In this document: one piece after another, positions 16,514 to 24,280 of the stretch
Layout of the letters: each line of letters starts with the position of its first letter
Numbering within the stretch: position 1 is the stretch's first letter
NCBI GenBank assembly: GCA_023387085.1
Contig: JAEWIL010000063.1
Coordinates: 1 to 30,650 of the forward strand
Source: Pseudomonadota bacterium
Lineage (GTDB): Bacteria > Pseudomonadota > Alphaproteobacteria > Sphingomonadales > Sphingomonadaceae
Length of the DNA: 30,650 nucleotides
Direction: 5' to 3'
Notes under the pieces: generated by a model
Databases searched by the model: none
The model's input: the letters and a program-made list of their open reading frames with translations, nothing else
Told to the model about the DNA's origin: nothing
Made by a program: the position numbers and the translations under genes

Positions 16514-17494
16514 ATGATCGAGACGGCGCTGACACGCATGTTCGGGATCGAAGCCCCAATAATCATGGGCGGGATGACCGGGGTCGGCTACGCACCGCTC
16601 GTGTCCGCTGTCGCCAACGCGGGCGCGCTCGGCTTTCTTACGGCCCACCATTTCGAGACGGGGAAGGCGCTTGTCGATGAAATCCGGGCCTGCAGATCGC
16701 GCACGGACCGGCCCTTTGGCGTCAATCTGACGCTATTGCCCTCCTTCAATCCGATCCCCTACGAGGAATATTGCGAGGCTATTGTCGAAAGCGGCATCGA
16801 TATCGTCGAAACAGCGGGTCGCAGCCCGGCAGACTATCTTCCCTACCTTAAGTCCAAGGGCGTGAAGGTAATTCACAAATGCACGAGCGTTCGCCACGCC
16901 GTGAGCGCCGAGCGGCTCGGCGTGGACGCAATCTCGATCGATGGTTTCGAATGCGCGGGGCATCCCGGGGAAGATGACGTGGGGCTCATCGTCTTGCTGC
17001 CGGCTACGGTGGATGCGGTAGATATTCCGGTTATCGCTTCGGGTGGAATGGCCGACGGACGGAGCCTGGCGGCGGCCCTCGCGCTGGGAGCCGAAGGGAT
17101 CAATATGGGAACCCGCTTCATGGCAACCCGGGAATCGGGGGTTCATCTCAACGTCAAACAGCATATTGTTTCGAGCAGCGAGTGCGACACCACCCTGATC
17201 AATCGGACGCTGAGGAATACGTCGCGCGTCGCACGAAACGACGTCTCGCTCGAAGTCGAGGCAATCCAGCGCAATACCGAGCTTGGAATCGAGGCGGTCA
17301 AAGACCTTGTGTCCGGGGTGCGCGGCCGCGCCCGCGCACTTGTGGGAGGCGATGTCCATGGCGGCGTATGGGCAGTGGGCCAGAGCCAGGGTCTGATCCG
17401 TGACCTCCCCGATTGCCGGACGCTCGTGCAGTCGATCATGGCCGAGGCGTCTGACGTCATCCGCCGCGGTCAACTGCGAATTTCCGGCGCCTGA
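16514..17494 (+). CDS. Nitronate monooxygenase / 2-nitropropane dioxygenase family flavoprotein
   Basis: 326-residue FMN TIM-barrel protein. Family features are PIIMGGMTGVGYAPLVSAVANAGALGFL (about 15-42), the substrate-side histidine H150 in GFECAGHPGEDDVG, the FMN-phosphate loop PVIASGGMADGRSLAAALALGAEGINMGTRFMAT, and ECDTTLINRTLRNTSR. GGGAGG lies 5 nt before ATG 16514; the frame extends to 16409 with no homologous content. In acyl-CoA catabolic clusters such proteins are often not true nitronate oxidases and may be quinone reductases or enoyl-type reductases, so only the fold is secure. It is divergent from the dehydrogenase at 15081-16256 and convergent with the dehydratase gene. Confidence 0.9.
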   Translation: MIETALTRMFGIEAPIIMGGMTGVGYAPLVSAVANAGALGFLTAHHFETGKALVDEIRACRSRTDRPFGVNLTLLPSFNPIPYEEYCEAIVESGIDIVETAGRSPADYLPYLKSKGVKVIHKCTSVRHAVSAERLGVDAISIDGFECAGHPGEDDVGLIVLLPATVDAVDIPVIASGGMADGRSLAAALALGAEGINMGTRFMATRESGVHLNVKQHIVSSSECDTTLINRTLRNTSRVARNDVSLEVEAIQRNTELGIEAVKDLVSGVRGRARALVGGDVHGGVWAVGQSQGLIRDLPDCRTLVQSIMAEASDVIRRGQLRISGA

Positions 17495-17529
17495 GCCGTC
17501 ATCAGTCTCGGAGCCTGTGATGAGCAAGA

Positions 17530-17551
17530 GCCGGCGGCAACGACCGCCGGC
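17530..17551. terminator. Bidirectional hairpin between convergent genes
   Basis: A perfect 8-bp stem, GCCGGCGG (17530-17537) and CCGCCGGC (17544-17551), with loop CAACGA. It starts 35 nt after the nitronate-monooxygenase-family stop, in the 222-nt convergent gap before the dehydratase stop. The stem is strong but has no U-rich tail on either strand, so its strength as a terminator is uncertain. Confidence 0.45.
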
Positions 17552-17716
17552 AACGAATTCCTCGAACCGGGCGAGCCACCGCTCGATGACCGGCCCCGCG
17601 GCGGGTCGAACCCCATGGGGCGCGTCGGGTTTTCTCGCCGGGCCAGCGTGCATCCGCGATGAACGACCCAACGCCACCGCGGTCATCTGTCGGCGACGCG
17701 ATATGCCCGGGGCGCG

Positions 17717-18976
17717 TTACCTCAGCATGAGCGCGGCGGCGCGCTCGCAGAGGTCTTGCGGCGCTTTCGGCAACAAGACCGCGGGCTGCTTATGGCTTGG
17801 AAGGGCGATCCGGGCGACACCTTTGCAACTGACCTCTCCGCGCTGATTGGTCCCGCTGAGGGTCAATTCAACGAGCGGGTGATGCCCGTCCATTCGCTTG
17901 CCGGTGACAACACCCGACACAATCGTCGTGTCGCCGTGGAAATTGAAAGAATCTATCTTGGTTTCGAACTCGTGGATCCATGCCTCATCGCCCATCCAGT
18001 TGGTCGCGGCGTGGGCGAGCCAGTTCGACCGCATCTGGCCATAATCATAGGGCGCAGGCAGCCCCAGTTCCCGGGCGCGATCGGCATCCCAGTGGAGTCG
18101 CATCATCGAACTGGGTATGCCATGCCGGTCGCGGTTGTAGAAGGCCGGCATCCGGTCTCGCGTCTTCCAGTCGTAGCGCAGCGGTCCTCCCCCATAGGGC
18201 GGAACGCCGAGACCCCAGCCGACGTGTGCCCCGATGATTTCGACGACTGACAAGGGGCCCTTGACCACGGGAACGATTTCGTCGCCCACCGAGACATCGT
18301 CCCACAGGCGCGGGTCGGCACCCCGACGCTCTTCGTTTCGATAGAGTGTGTCGATCCGCGCGATTTCCTCTTCCGAATAGACATGCCGTTCGATGTGAGA
18401 ATATTTGCCGGCCTTGGCGGACCCCCCGCGTTCGGCATTGATGTAGCTCTCGTAACGAACGGCGACAGGTGAGCCATCCTTGTCGAAATAGAGGTGCCGA
18501 AGCCGCTCGAAAACGGTGCGGCCCCCCGCAAATGCCGATTTTTCCTTCACCTCGACATGGTCCACGCTTTGATCGTGAAAGATTGTCTCGCCAGCGCGTA
18601 GCGGGCGAAACATCTGCCAGCGCGAGCCAACATTATAGTGGCCCACGCCCCGGTAGAGGCCCTTGAACAGCGCTTTCATCTCGGGCGTCGGCCGCGGCGT
18701 CTCGTTAATGCCGATCGTGCTCGCGAAGAATGGCGGTGCAATCTGGCCGCGCCAACGGGTCGATGCGCCATAATCAGGATCGTGCCACAGCGGATTATCG
18801 TCCCCGATCATACCGAACGCATAGTGCCTGATACCGTCCAGGGAGACCTCGCGGTTGAAGAACTCCCCGATTACATGTTGAGAAACACCGATTTGCCGGC
18901 GATGCCGTTCGATATCCTCGTCGGTGATCTTCGCGGCAACCGCGCTTCTGTCCGCATCGTCGGCAGCTATCGCCAT
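17717..18976 (-). CDS. MaoC / FAS1-like acyl-CoA dehydratase (two hotdog domains)
   Basis: 419-residue double-hotdog protein likely to hydrate an enoyl-CoA. The N-terminal half has the hydratase-2-like signature YAFGMIGDDNPLWHDPDYGAST (about 52-73), supplying the Asp/His pair, then QIAPPFFASTI. The C-terminal half (from about residue 225, DDVSVGDEIVPVVKGPLSVVEIIGAH) is a second hotdog domain that ends with GEVSCKGVARIALP. Its length matches fused MaoC dehydratases rather than single-domain PhaJ. GGGAG lies close before the ATG. It begins 44 nt after the acyl-CoA ligase gene and belongs to the same minus-strand unit. Because the crotonase-like protein lacks its usual glutamates, this may be the pathway's real hydratase. 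Confidence 0.87.
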   Translation of the reverse strand: MAIAADDADRSAVAAKITDEDIERHRRQIGVSQHVIGEFFNREVSLDGIRHYAFGMIGDDNPLWHDPDYGASTRWRGQIAPPFFASTIGINETPRPTPEMKALFKGLYRGVGHYNVGSRWQMFRPLRAGETIFHDQSVDHVEVKEKSAFAGGRTVFERLRHLYFDKDGSPVAVRYESYINAERGGSAKAGKYSHIERHVYSEEEIARIDTLYRNEERRGADPRLWDDVSVGDEIVPVVKGPLSVVEIIGAHVGWGLGVPPYGGGPLRYDWKTRDRMPAFYNRDRHGIPSSMMRLHWDADRARELGLPAPYDYGQMRSNWLAHAATNWMGDEAWIHEFETKIDSFNFHGDTTIVSGVVTGKRMDGHHPLVELTLSGTNQRGEVSCKGVARIALPSHKQPAVLLPKAPQDLCERAAALMLR

Positions 18977-19020
18977 ATCGCTTCTCCCTCGATCATTATT
19001 TGAACATTGCTGTGGGGGCC

Positions 19021-20511
19021 TCAGCCTTCGGCGATCTTGACGACCTCGGGCCGAATGACCTTCATTGACGCGCTGCGCGGGAGCCGGTCGGTAATCTTGT
19101 AGTCGACCGGGACCTGATAGGGGGTGAGATACTCGCGCGCGAACGACTTGAGCTCTTCCTTGCCGGGCGCGTTGAAGCCCGGACGCAATTCAATGACAGC
19201 GACCGGCACCTGCCCGAGGCGCTTGTCGGCAATGCCGACCACAGCGACATCCTGAATGGCCGGATGACGGCGAAGCGCGTTGCTCACCTCTTCGGGCAGT
19301 ATCTTGAAGCCGCCGCGGACGATTGCGTCGTCCGCTCGCCCATGGATAAAAAGAAAGCCATCCGCATCCAGGCTGGCGAGATCGTTGGTCGCAACCCAAT
19401 CACTTGATCGCTCGGCAATCTTCACCTCGAGGATCCCGCTTCGGCCCGGCAAGGCAAGTTCGCCGCTGTCGGGATCGCGCACCCTGATCTGCGCATTGGG
19501 AACCGCCCGGCCCACACTCCCGCGCTTCGATTTGGCGAATGCCCGGTGATCGTCGATTGTCCAGGTTGTGACACCACCGAATTCCGTGGCGCCGTAATCG
19601 ATGAGGATGGGAATATGATATTTCTCTTCGAACTCCTCCTGTAGCCGCGGGTCGAGGGGTGCGGTCCCGGCCCGAATGGCGACCAGGCTCGACAGCTGCT
19701 CTACCGGTACGTCAGCGTCCCAGATCATCTTGATCGCCGTCGGAACGAGCGAGATGGCCTTCGGACGGTAGGTCGCGATGGCCGCTACCGTCTCTTCGAC
19801 ACTGAATTTTTCTTGCAGAACGATGGGCCGACCGGAGAAAAGCGCGAGCATCGATGAAAAGGACCCCGCATGGGCCAGCGAACGAAACACGATGGAAGGC
19901 GATGATTTGAGTCTGACATCGGCTATCGAGCTAGCCCGGTCGCGCGACGCGATTTCGAGCGTTTTCAGAATGGCGACCTTGCTCTCGGGAATTCGCTTGG
20001 GAAGGCCCGTCGTCCCGCTGCTCACCCGCTCGCTCTGAAGGTCTGGTCGCGGCTCCCGGAATGGACCATGTCCCTTCTGAAGAAGATCGGCCCGGTTGCG
20101 CGCCGTGGCGGTCCGCCCGTCCCACTCCACCTCGATGCCGGCCGTCCCGCACTCGCGCGCCGCCTCGGCAACGCCCGCGATCGACCAGAACTCCCGGCTT
20201 CCGACGATGGCCGGGAAACGCTGAAGGAGAATTTCTTCTGCCAGTACTTTGGGTGCGAGATGTGGATTGAGAATGGCCGCGCAATGGTCCGACAGCGCGA
20301 GCGCCACCTGCGTCGCGACGGCAAATGGCTCGTTCAGCGCCGACCAGCCAACGACGTCGTGCGGAGCAATACCAGCGCGCCCGATGGCGGCATTTATCTG
20401 TCGCGCGCTCTCAGCGAGTTGGCCCCAACTATATTTTTCATTCTTGTACTCGAGCGCCCATGAGGACGGGTCGATCGACAGGATGTGCGACAGGCGCTCG
20501 GCTAAATCCAT
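19021..20511 (-). CDS. AMP-forming acyl-CoA synthetase (ligase)
   Basis: 496-residue ANL-superfamily enzyme that activates a carboxylic acid via acyl-AMP. The P-loop reads SSGTTGLPK (164-172), and IDYGATEFGG is the ATP/acid-pocket motif. TNDLASLDADGFLFIHGRADDAI is the core hinge motif, and the C-terminal catalytic lysine is K484 in PRSASMK. The protein is somewhat short for the family and its N-terminal domain lacks long insertions. It is the first gene of a two-gene unit with the MaoC-type dehydratase. Its start is divergent from the ParB-like gene across a 386-nt gap. It probably primes the acid imported by the receptor/MFS pair for the dehydrogenases. Substrate unknown. Confidence 0.92.
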   Translation of the reverse strand: MDLAERLSHILSIDPSSWALEYKNEKYSWGQLAESARQINAAIGRAGIAPHDVVGWSALNEPFAVATQVALALSDHCAAILNPHLAPKVLAEEILLQRFPAIVGSREFWSIAGVAEAARECGTAGIEVEWDGRTATARNRADLLQKGHGPFREPRPDLQSERVSSGTTGLPKRIPESKVAILKTLEIASRDRASSIADVRLKSSPSIVFRSLAHAGSFSSMLALFSGRPIVLQEKFSVEETVAAIATYRPKAISLVPTAIKMIWDADVPVEQLSSLVAIRAGTAPLDPRLQEEFEEKYHIPILIDYGATEFGGVTTWTIDDHRAFAKSKRGSVGRAVPNAQIRVRDPDSGELALPGRSGILEVKIAERSSDWVATNDLASLDADGFLFIHGRADDAIVRGGFKILPEEVSNALRRHPAIQDVAVVGIADKRLGQVPVAVIELRPGFNAPGKEELKSFAREYLTPYQVPVDYKITDRLPRSASMKVIRPEVVKIAEG

Positions 20512-20593
20512 CGGCGACCAACTCCCTTGTTTCCGCTGGCCCTCATTTCAGGCGGCTCCATTTTGGAATGGCGGCTTTGCAGGGGCAAAGGAG

Positions 20594-20609
20594 AGTCTCC
20601 CCTGAGACT
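20594..20609. repeat. Inverted repeat upstream of the ligase gene
   Basis: Perfect 6-bp arms AGTCTC/GAGACT around CCCT, about 83 nt upstream of the ligase ATG. It is a candidate operator or cruciform in the divergent gap. Confidence 0.3.
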
Positions 20610-20832
20610 AGGCGATTGCTGCATCGATCAGGAGCCCCATGCGCTTGATGATCGGCGCACCCGGCGATCAGGCAGAGCGGCGCTACGGCTCGCTGGCGCG
20701 GCAGCCCCGGGGCGCAAGCTGGATACCGGGTGCTGCCGCAATGCTGCTCCGGCCGGTTGCGCCAGTGCCATGCGCAGGCTGCCGCGCGGCCGCGATACGG
20801 CCTGCGGCCGTACTCGAGAGCAAGGGAGATTT

Positions 20833-20848
20833 CCGCCACTCGTGGCGG
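20833..20848. promoter_or_regulatory. Inverted repeat just before the leader repeat of the ParB-like gene
   Basis: CCGCCAC and GTGGCGG separated by TC, ending 4 nt before the 16-nt repeat at 20853-20868 and about 50 nt before the ATG. The second repeat copy is also preceded directly by a perfect inverted repeat (24942-24960). This could be an operator for autoregulation or an RNA hairpin. Confidence 0.5.
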
Positions 20849-20852
20849 GTCG

Positions 20853-20868
20853 GGAGCCGAGAGAGAGT
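20853..20868 (+). repeat. 16-nt leader repeat, copy 1
   Basis: GGAGCCGAGAGAGAGT, 29 nt upstream of the ParB-like start. An exact second copy lies upstream of the helicase gene. The purine-rich GAGAGAGAG could pair with CU-rich RNA or mark a regulator site. Confidence 0.6.
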
Positions 20869-20897
20869 CTTTCGGCGGCCCGCCATGGAGAAAAGCC

Positions 20898-23069
20898 ATG
20901 GCCAAACATGCGCCGAAAATTACGCTCAATCCGTCGCGCGACATTCCGCTCGACAAGCTTGTCCTCTCCCAGTCCAACGTCCGGCGGACCAAGACCGGCG
21001 TCTCGATCGAGACGCTTGCCGCCGATATCGCAAGGAGAGGCCTGCTCCAGAGCCTCAGCGTGCGGCCCGTCGTCGATGAGGCCGGCGAGGCGACCGGGCT
21101 TTTCGAAGTGCCTGCCGGCGGCCGGCGCTACCGTGCGCTCGAACTGCTCGTGAAGCAGAAATTGCTCGCGAAAAATGCGCCGGTCCCGTGCGTCGTCAAG
21201 CCGGCCGCGAGCGACATCGTCGCCGAAGAGGACAGCCTCGCGGAAAATGCCTTTCGCGAGGGGCTGCATCCGCTCGACCAGTTCCGCGCCATGCATGCCC
21301 TTGTCGAGAAGGGCAGCGACATCGAGGCGGTCGCGGCGCGCTTCATGACGACGCCCGCCGTCGTCCGCCAGCGGCTGAAGCTCGCGTCGGTCTCGCCCCG
21401 TCTGCACGAGGTCTATGCCGACGACGAGATGTCGCTCGAGCAGCTCATGGCCTTCACGATTTCGGAGGACCATTCACGCCAGGAAGAAATCTGGGATCAG
21501 CTCGAGCACAGCTATGACAAGTCGCCGGGTTTCATCCGGCGCAAGCTCACCGAAAACAGCGTCCGGGCTAGCGACAAGCGCGCCCTGTTCGCCACGCTCG
21601 ACGCCTATGTGGAGGCCGGAGGCGGGATCGTTCGCGATCTTTTCGAGTGCGATTTCGGCGGCTGGCTGACTGACCCCGCGCTGCTCGACCGGCTCGTCGA
21701 TGCGAAGCTCACCGCCGAGGGCGAGCGGATCGCCGTCGAGGGCTGGAAGTGGGTCGAAACCGCGATCGACCTCCCATGGGAAGCGACGCGCGGAACGCGC
21801 CCGCTGGAGCGCGAGGAAGTCGCGATGAGCGACGAGGAGCAGCAGCGTCTGGACGCGCTCGAGTCCGAGGGCGAAGCGCTGAACGCGCAATGGGCGGAGG
21901 AGCGGGACGTTCCCGCCGAGGTGATGGCGCGGCTCGACGCGATCGACGTCGAGATCGGCGCGCTCGTCGATCGGCCCGAAATCTTCGATCCCGCCGAAGT
22001 CGCGATCGCGGGCGCATTCGTCTCGATCGACACCAACGGGACGCTGCGGGTCGAGCGCGGCTATGTGCGCCCCGAGGACGAGCCCGGAACGGAAGAGGAC
22101 GGCAGCGAAGTCGGCGATGGACGCCCGGACGCTTCGGCGCCGGACAGGGATGGCTGTCCGGCGGACGGCGCTGACGTCGGTGATGCTGCAACCTCCTCCG
22201 ATGAGGACGAGGAAGCCGAGACGCTGAAGCCGCTGCCCGACCGCCTTGTGTCAGACATGACGGCCTGGCGCACGCTCGCGCTGCAGGACGCCTTCGCGCA
22301 GGACCCGGCGACCGCCTATATTGCGGTGCTCCACGCCTTCGTGATCGGCGCCTTCTACCGATTCAGCCATGCCTCATGCCTGCAGGTTACCGCAAACAGG
22401 GTCTATTTCACCAATGAGCCGCTGAAGCTGCGCGACTGCGCGCCGGCGCAGGCGATCGACGCGCGCTCGGCGGTGTGGAGCGAGCGGCTGCCGAAGTCGG
22501 ACGGCGACGTCTGGGAGTATCTGCTCGGACTTGGCGACGAGGATCGGGCGGCGCTCTTTGCGCACTGCGCCTCGCTTGCGGTCAATGCGCAGGCCGAGAT
22601 CTGTCCTAAATATGACAATGGCCGGGTTTCGCCGCGGATCATCGCGGGCCGGATCGCGCACAGCCACGTCATTGCGCGCGCGGTGGGGCTGGACATGGTG
22701 GCGGCGGGCTGGCGACCGACGGTCGCCGACTATTTCCGCAGCGTCACCAAGCCGCAAATCCTCGCCGATGTCGCCGACGCGCGCGGCGACAATTTCGCGG
22801 GCATGATCGACCATTTGAAAAAGGCTGACATGGCCCGCGAAGCCGAACGGCTGCTCGAGGATGCCGGCTGGCTTCCGATTCCGCTGCGAACGCCCGGAAT
22901 CGACGATGAAGGCGGCGACGCTGCCGGCGCGCCTGCCAGTCGGGAAGCGATGACGGGAGACGACATCCGCGAGCTGCCAGCCTTCCTGTCGAACGGCGCT
23001 GATGATCATGGTGATGACCGTGATGCCGATGATGCCGGTGATGTGGAACTGCCCGTCGCGGCCGAATGA
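20898..23069 (+). CDS. ParB/KorB-like DNA-binding protein with long C-terminal extension
   Basis: 723-residue ParB-family protein. The N-terminal ParB nuclease-like/CTPase domain (about 14-120) shows IPLDKLVLSQSNVRR, the GGRRYRAL box (about 73-80) and ENAFREGLHPLDQFRAM, residues linked to CTP binding in the family. A KorB-type helix-turn-helix follows (about 135-165, DIEAVAARFMTTPAVVRQRLKLA). The remainder is unusual: a middle region rich in Asp/Glu (about 393-445) and an unrecognised C-terminal domain, making it over twice the length of chromosomal ParB. ATG 20898 has GGAG 7 nt upstream. No ParA gene is adjacent. It may bind element DNA for partition, or act as a regulator or transfer/replication accessory. 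Its leader shares a repeat with the helicase gene. Confidence 0.87.
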   Translation: MAKHAPKITLNPSRDIPLDKLVLSQSNVRRTKTGVSIETLAADIARRGLLQSLSVRPVVDEAGEATGLFEVPAGGRRYRALELLVKQKLLAKNAPVPCVVKPAASDIVAEEDSLAENAFREGLHPLDQFRAMHALVEKGSDIEAVAARFMTTPAVVRQRLKLASVSPRLHEVYADDEMSLEQLMAFTISEDHSRQEEIWDQLEHSYDKSPGFIRRKLTENSVRASDKRALFATLDAYVEAGGGIVRDLFECDFGGWLTDPALLDRLVDAKLTAEGERIAVEGWKWVETAIDLPWEATRGTRPLEREEVAMSDEEQQRLDALESEGEALNAQWAEERDVPAEVMARLDAIDVEIGALVDRPEIFDPAEVAIAGAFVSIDTNGTLRVERGYVRPEDEPGTEEDGSEVGDGRPDASAPDRDGCPADGADVGDAATSSDEDEEAETLKPLPDRLVSDMTAWRTLALQDAFAQDPATAYIAVLHAFVIGAFYRFSHASCLQVTANRVYFTNEPLKLRDCAPAQAIDARSAVWSERLPKSDGDVWEYLLGLGDEDRAALFAHCASLAVNAQAEICPKYDNGRVSPRIIAGRIAHSHVIARAVGLDMVAAGWRPTVADYFRSVTKPQILADVADARGDNFAGMIDHLKKADMAREAERLLEDAGWLPIPLRTPGIDDEGGDAAGAPASREAMTGDDIRELPAFLSNGADDHGDDRDADDAGDVELPVAAE

Positions 23070-23098
23070 TCGGCTGACCCCTTCGCTTCTCGACTCCC

Positions 23099-23122
23099 CG
23101 GCCCGGCAGCGATGCCGGGCCG
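23099..23122 (+). terminator. Hairpin terminator after the ParB-like gene
   Basis: A perfect 10-bp stem, CGGCCCGGCA (23099-23108) with TGCCGGGCCG (23113-23122), closed by a GNRA tetraloop GCGA. AACCATTTTT follows. Stem, stable loop and T5 tail fit an intrinsic terminator 29 nt past the stop codon. It may let the next genes be transcribed at a different level. Confidence 0.7.
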
Positions 23123-23143
23123 AACCATTTTTGGAGATTTGAA

Positions 23144-23194
23144 ATGCATATTCTGACTTTTGATCGCGCGAACGAAGGAGGTCGTCATGGCTGA
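23144..23194 (+). CDS. Possible 16-residue leader peptide
   Basis: ATG at 23144 with GGAG 7 nt upstream (23133-23136) opens a 16-codon frame (MHILTFDRANEGGRHG). It ends at 23194, inside the start of the next gene, and contains that gene's AAGGAGG site. It could couple translation to the downstream gene. It could equally be a chance frame. Confidence 0.25.
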   Translation: MHILTFDRANEGGRHG

Positions 23195-23702
23195 TCGCGT
23201 TCCCGCATCGATCCGCATCGGCGGAACTGTCTCGGCGGCCGCCTTCGCCGAATTGCTCAACATCATCGCGTTCGAGGGCCTCTCGGCTGAATGGGGAGGC
23301 GAGCATTTCAATCCCGCCTCCCGCGTGGTCGGCGAACCGCTCGCGCTGTTCGACCAGAGCTGTGCTTGGGGAAAGATCGACAATCTCGAGGCCTTCTGTG
23401 TCGAGAAGGAGCTGTCGTTCGTCCGCTGGTCGGGGAGCTATCCCGGCGAATGGTCGCCCGAGCGCCTCGTCTTCCGGGGAAGCGGGACCGTCGACAGCTA
23501 TATGGTCGACGAGAGCAACCGGGTGGTTCTCGATCGGCGGCTGCTCGCCGATCTCGGATCGGTCGAGGCGGCGCTCGCCTATTTCGATGCTGCCGGGTTC
23601 GAGGTTCCGCCGCTCATCGTCGAAGGCGATCCGGTGCCGGAGACGACGGGCGGGTCGACAGGCGGCGACGGGGCCAAAGTGCGCCGGGGAGAGCGGGCAT
23701 GA
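23187..23702 (+). CDS. Unrecognised conserved-type hypothetical protein
   Basis: 171-residue soluble, mildly acidic protein that I do not recognise. ATG 23187 follows a strong GAAGGAGGT (23174-23182). Visible features are SIRIGGTVSAAAFAELLNIIA near the start, then aromatic-rich FVRWSGSYPGEWSPERLVFRGSG in the middle, and a low-complexity Gly/Thr tail. No signal peptide, membrane segment or nucleotide-binding motif is seen. It lies behind the ParB-gene terminator and overlaps the next gene by ATGA, so the two are translationally coupled and probably work together. Confidence 0.75.
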   Translation: MADRVPASIRIGGTVSAAAFAELLNIIAFEGLSAEWGGEHFNPASRVVGEPLALFDQSCAWGKIDNLEAFCVEKELSFVRWSGSYPGEWSPERLVFRGSGTVDSYMVDESNRVVLDRRLLADLGSVEAALAYFDAAGFEVPPLIVEGDPVPETTGGSTGGDGAKVRRGERA

Positions 23703-24202
23703 CCGACTATTACTCCCAGACTGTCGTGCGAACGGACATCCCGCGCAGCGCGTTGACCAGGCTCGAATTCGATGTTCTCTCCCAGATCTTCAGCCATGAG
23801 GTTGTCGGCGACGACATTTATTTCTTCGCCGAGCATGGTCTGAACGACATCGCCTATGTGACGGCCGAGGCTGCCAATGCCTTTGCCGAAGCCGACCGCG
23901 GTATTGCGAGCACGCTGGCGGATCATGTTGCTGAGGCAATGACGATGCTGCCTGATGACGACGAGCAGATCGAAATCGATGTCGCCGCGATCGGTTACGA
24001 GAAAATCTTCCAGGATGTCGTGCGACGTTCGGCGCTTGGTTTCATCGAAGTTGAAACGGCCTGGACCTGCACGAAGATGCGGCCGGACGGCTTCGGCGGC
24101 GCGGCGACCCTGATCACCGCGTCCGCGATCGAGAGTATGTCGACCTCCTCATGGCTCGACGAGGCGATCGCGCGGCTCGAACCCGAGCCAGCTCCCGGTT
24201 GA
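23699..24202 (+). CDS. Unrecognised highly acidic small protein
   Basis: 167-residue protein that I do not recognise. It starts at ATG 23699, overlapping the previous stop as ATGA, with GGGGAGAG just upstream. By eye it holds about 30 Asp/Glu against about 10 Lys/Arg, with an acidic run LPDDDEQIEID near residue 82. There is no signal peptide or membrane segment. Strong acidity beside a methyltransferase-helicase in a mobile-element-like context leaves open a DNA-mimic or adaptor role, but nothing in the sequence proves this. A strong hairpin follows at 24233. Confidence 0.75.
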   Translation: MTDYYSQTVVRTDIPRSALTRLEFDVLSQIFSHEVVGDDIYFFAEHGLNDIAYVTAEAANAFAEADRGIASTLADHVAEAMTMLPDDDEQIEIDVAAIGYEKIFQDVVRRSALGFIEVETAWTCTKMRPDGFGGAATLITASAIESMSTSSWLDEAIARLEPEPAPG

Positions 24203-24232
24203 GCGCGCCTTAGAGATATCAGTGGTTCAACT

Positions 24233-24261
24233 CGAAAGCCCGGCCCCGCGCCGGGCTTTCG
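24233..24261 (+). terminator. Strong hairpin after the acidic-protein gene
   Basis: A perfect 12-bp stem, CGAAAGCCCGGC (24233-24244) with GCCGGGCTTTCG (24250-24261), loop CCCGC, followed by CATTTCTG. It begins 31 nt after the stop at 24202 and ends 20 nt before the next ATG. It resembles an intrinsic terminator with a weak tail, or a stabilising or processing hairpin. Confidence 0.65.
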
Positions 24262-24280
24262 CATTTCTGTGGAGGCGAAC

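Larger units (their letters stand above)
20512..20897. other. Divergent gap: boundary between catabolic island and element backbone
   Basis: 386 bases between the ligase start (minus) and the ParB-like start (plus). No convincing gene is seen. It holds the inverted repeat AGTCTC-CCCT-GAGACT (20594-20609), a second inverted repeat CCGCCAC-TC-GTGGCGG (20833-20848) and the first copy of the 16-nt leader repeat (20853-20868). Promoters for both directions must lie here, but I could not assign -35/-10 boxes. No tRNA or obvious attachment site was found. Confidence 0.6.

Noticed and set aside
20639..21079. 146-codon plus-strand frame starting in the gap before the ParB-like gene, with AGGAG before its ATG
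   Set aside because: It runs far into the ParB-like gene in another frame, and its C-terminal half is a plain Arg-rich shadow. No family resemblance was seen in the first 80 residues. A short truncated remnant cannot be ruled out.
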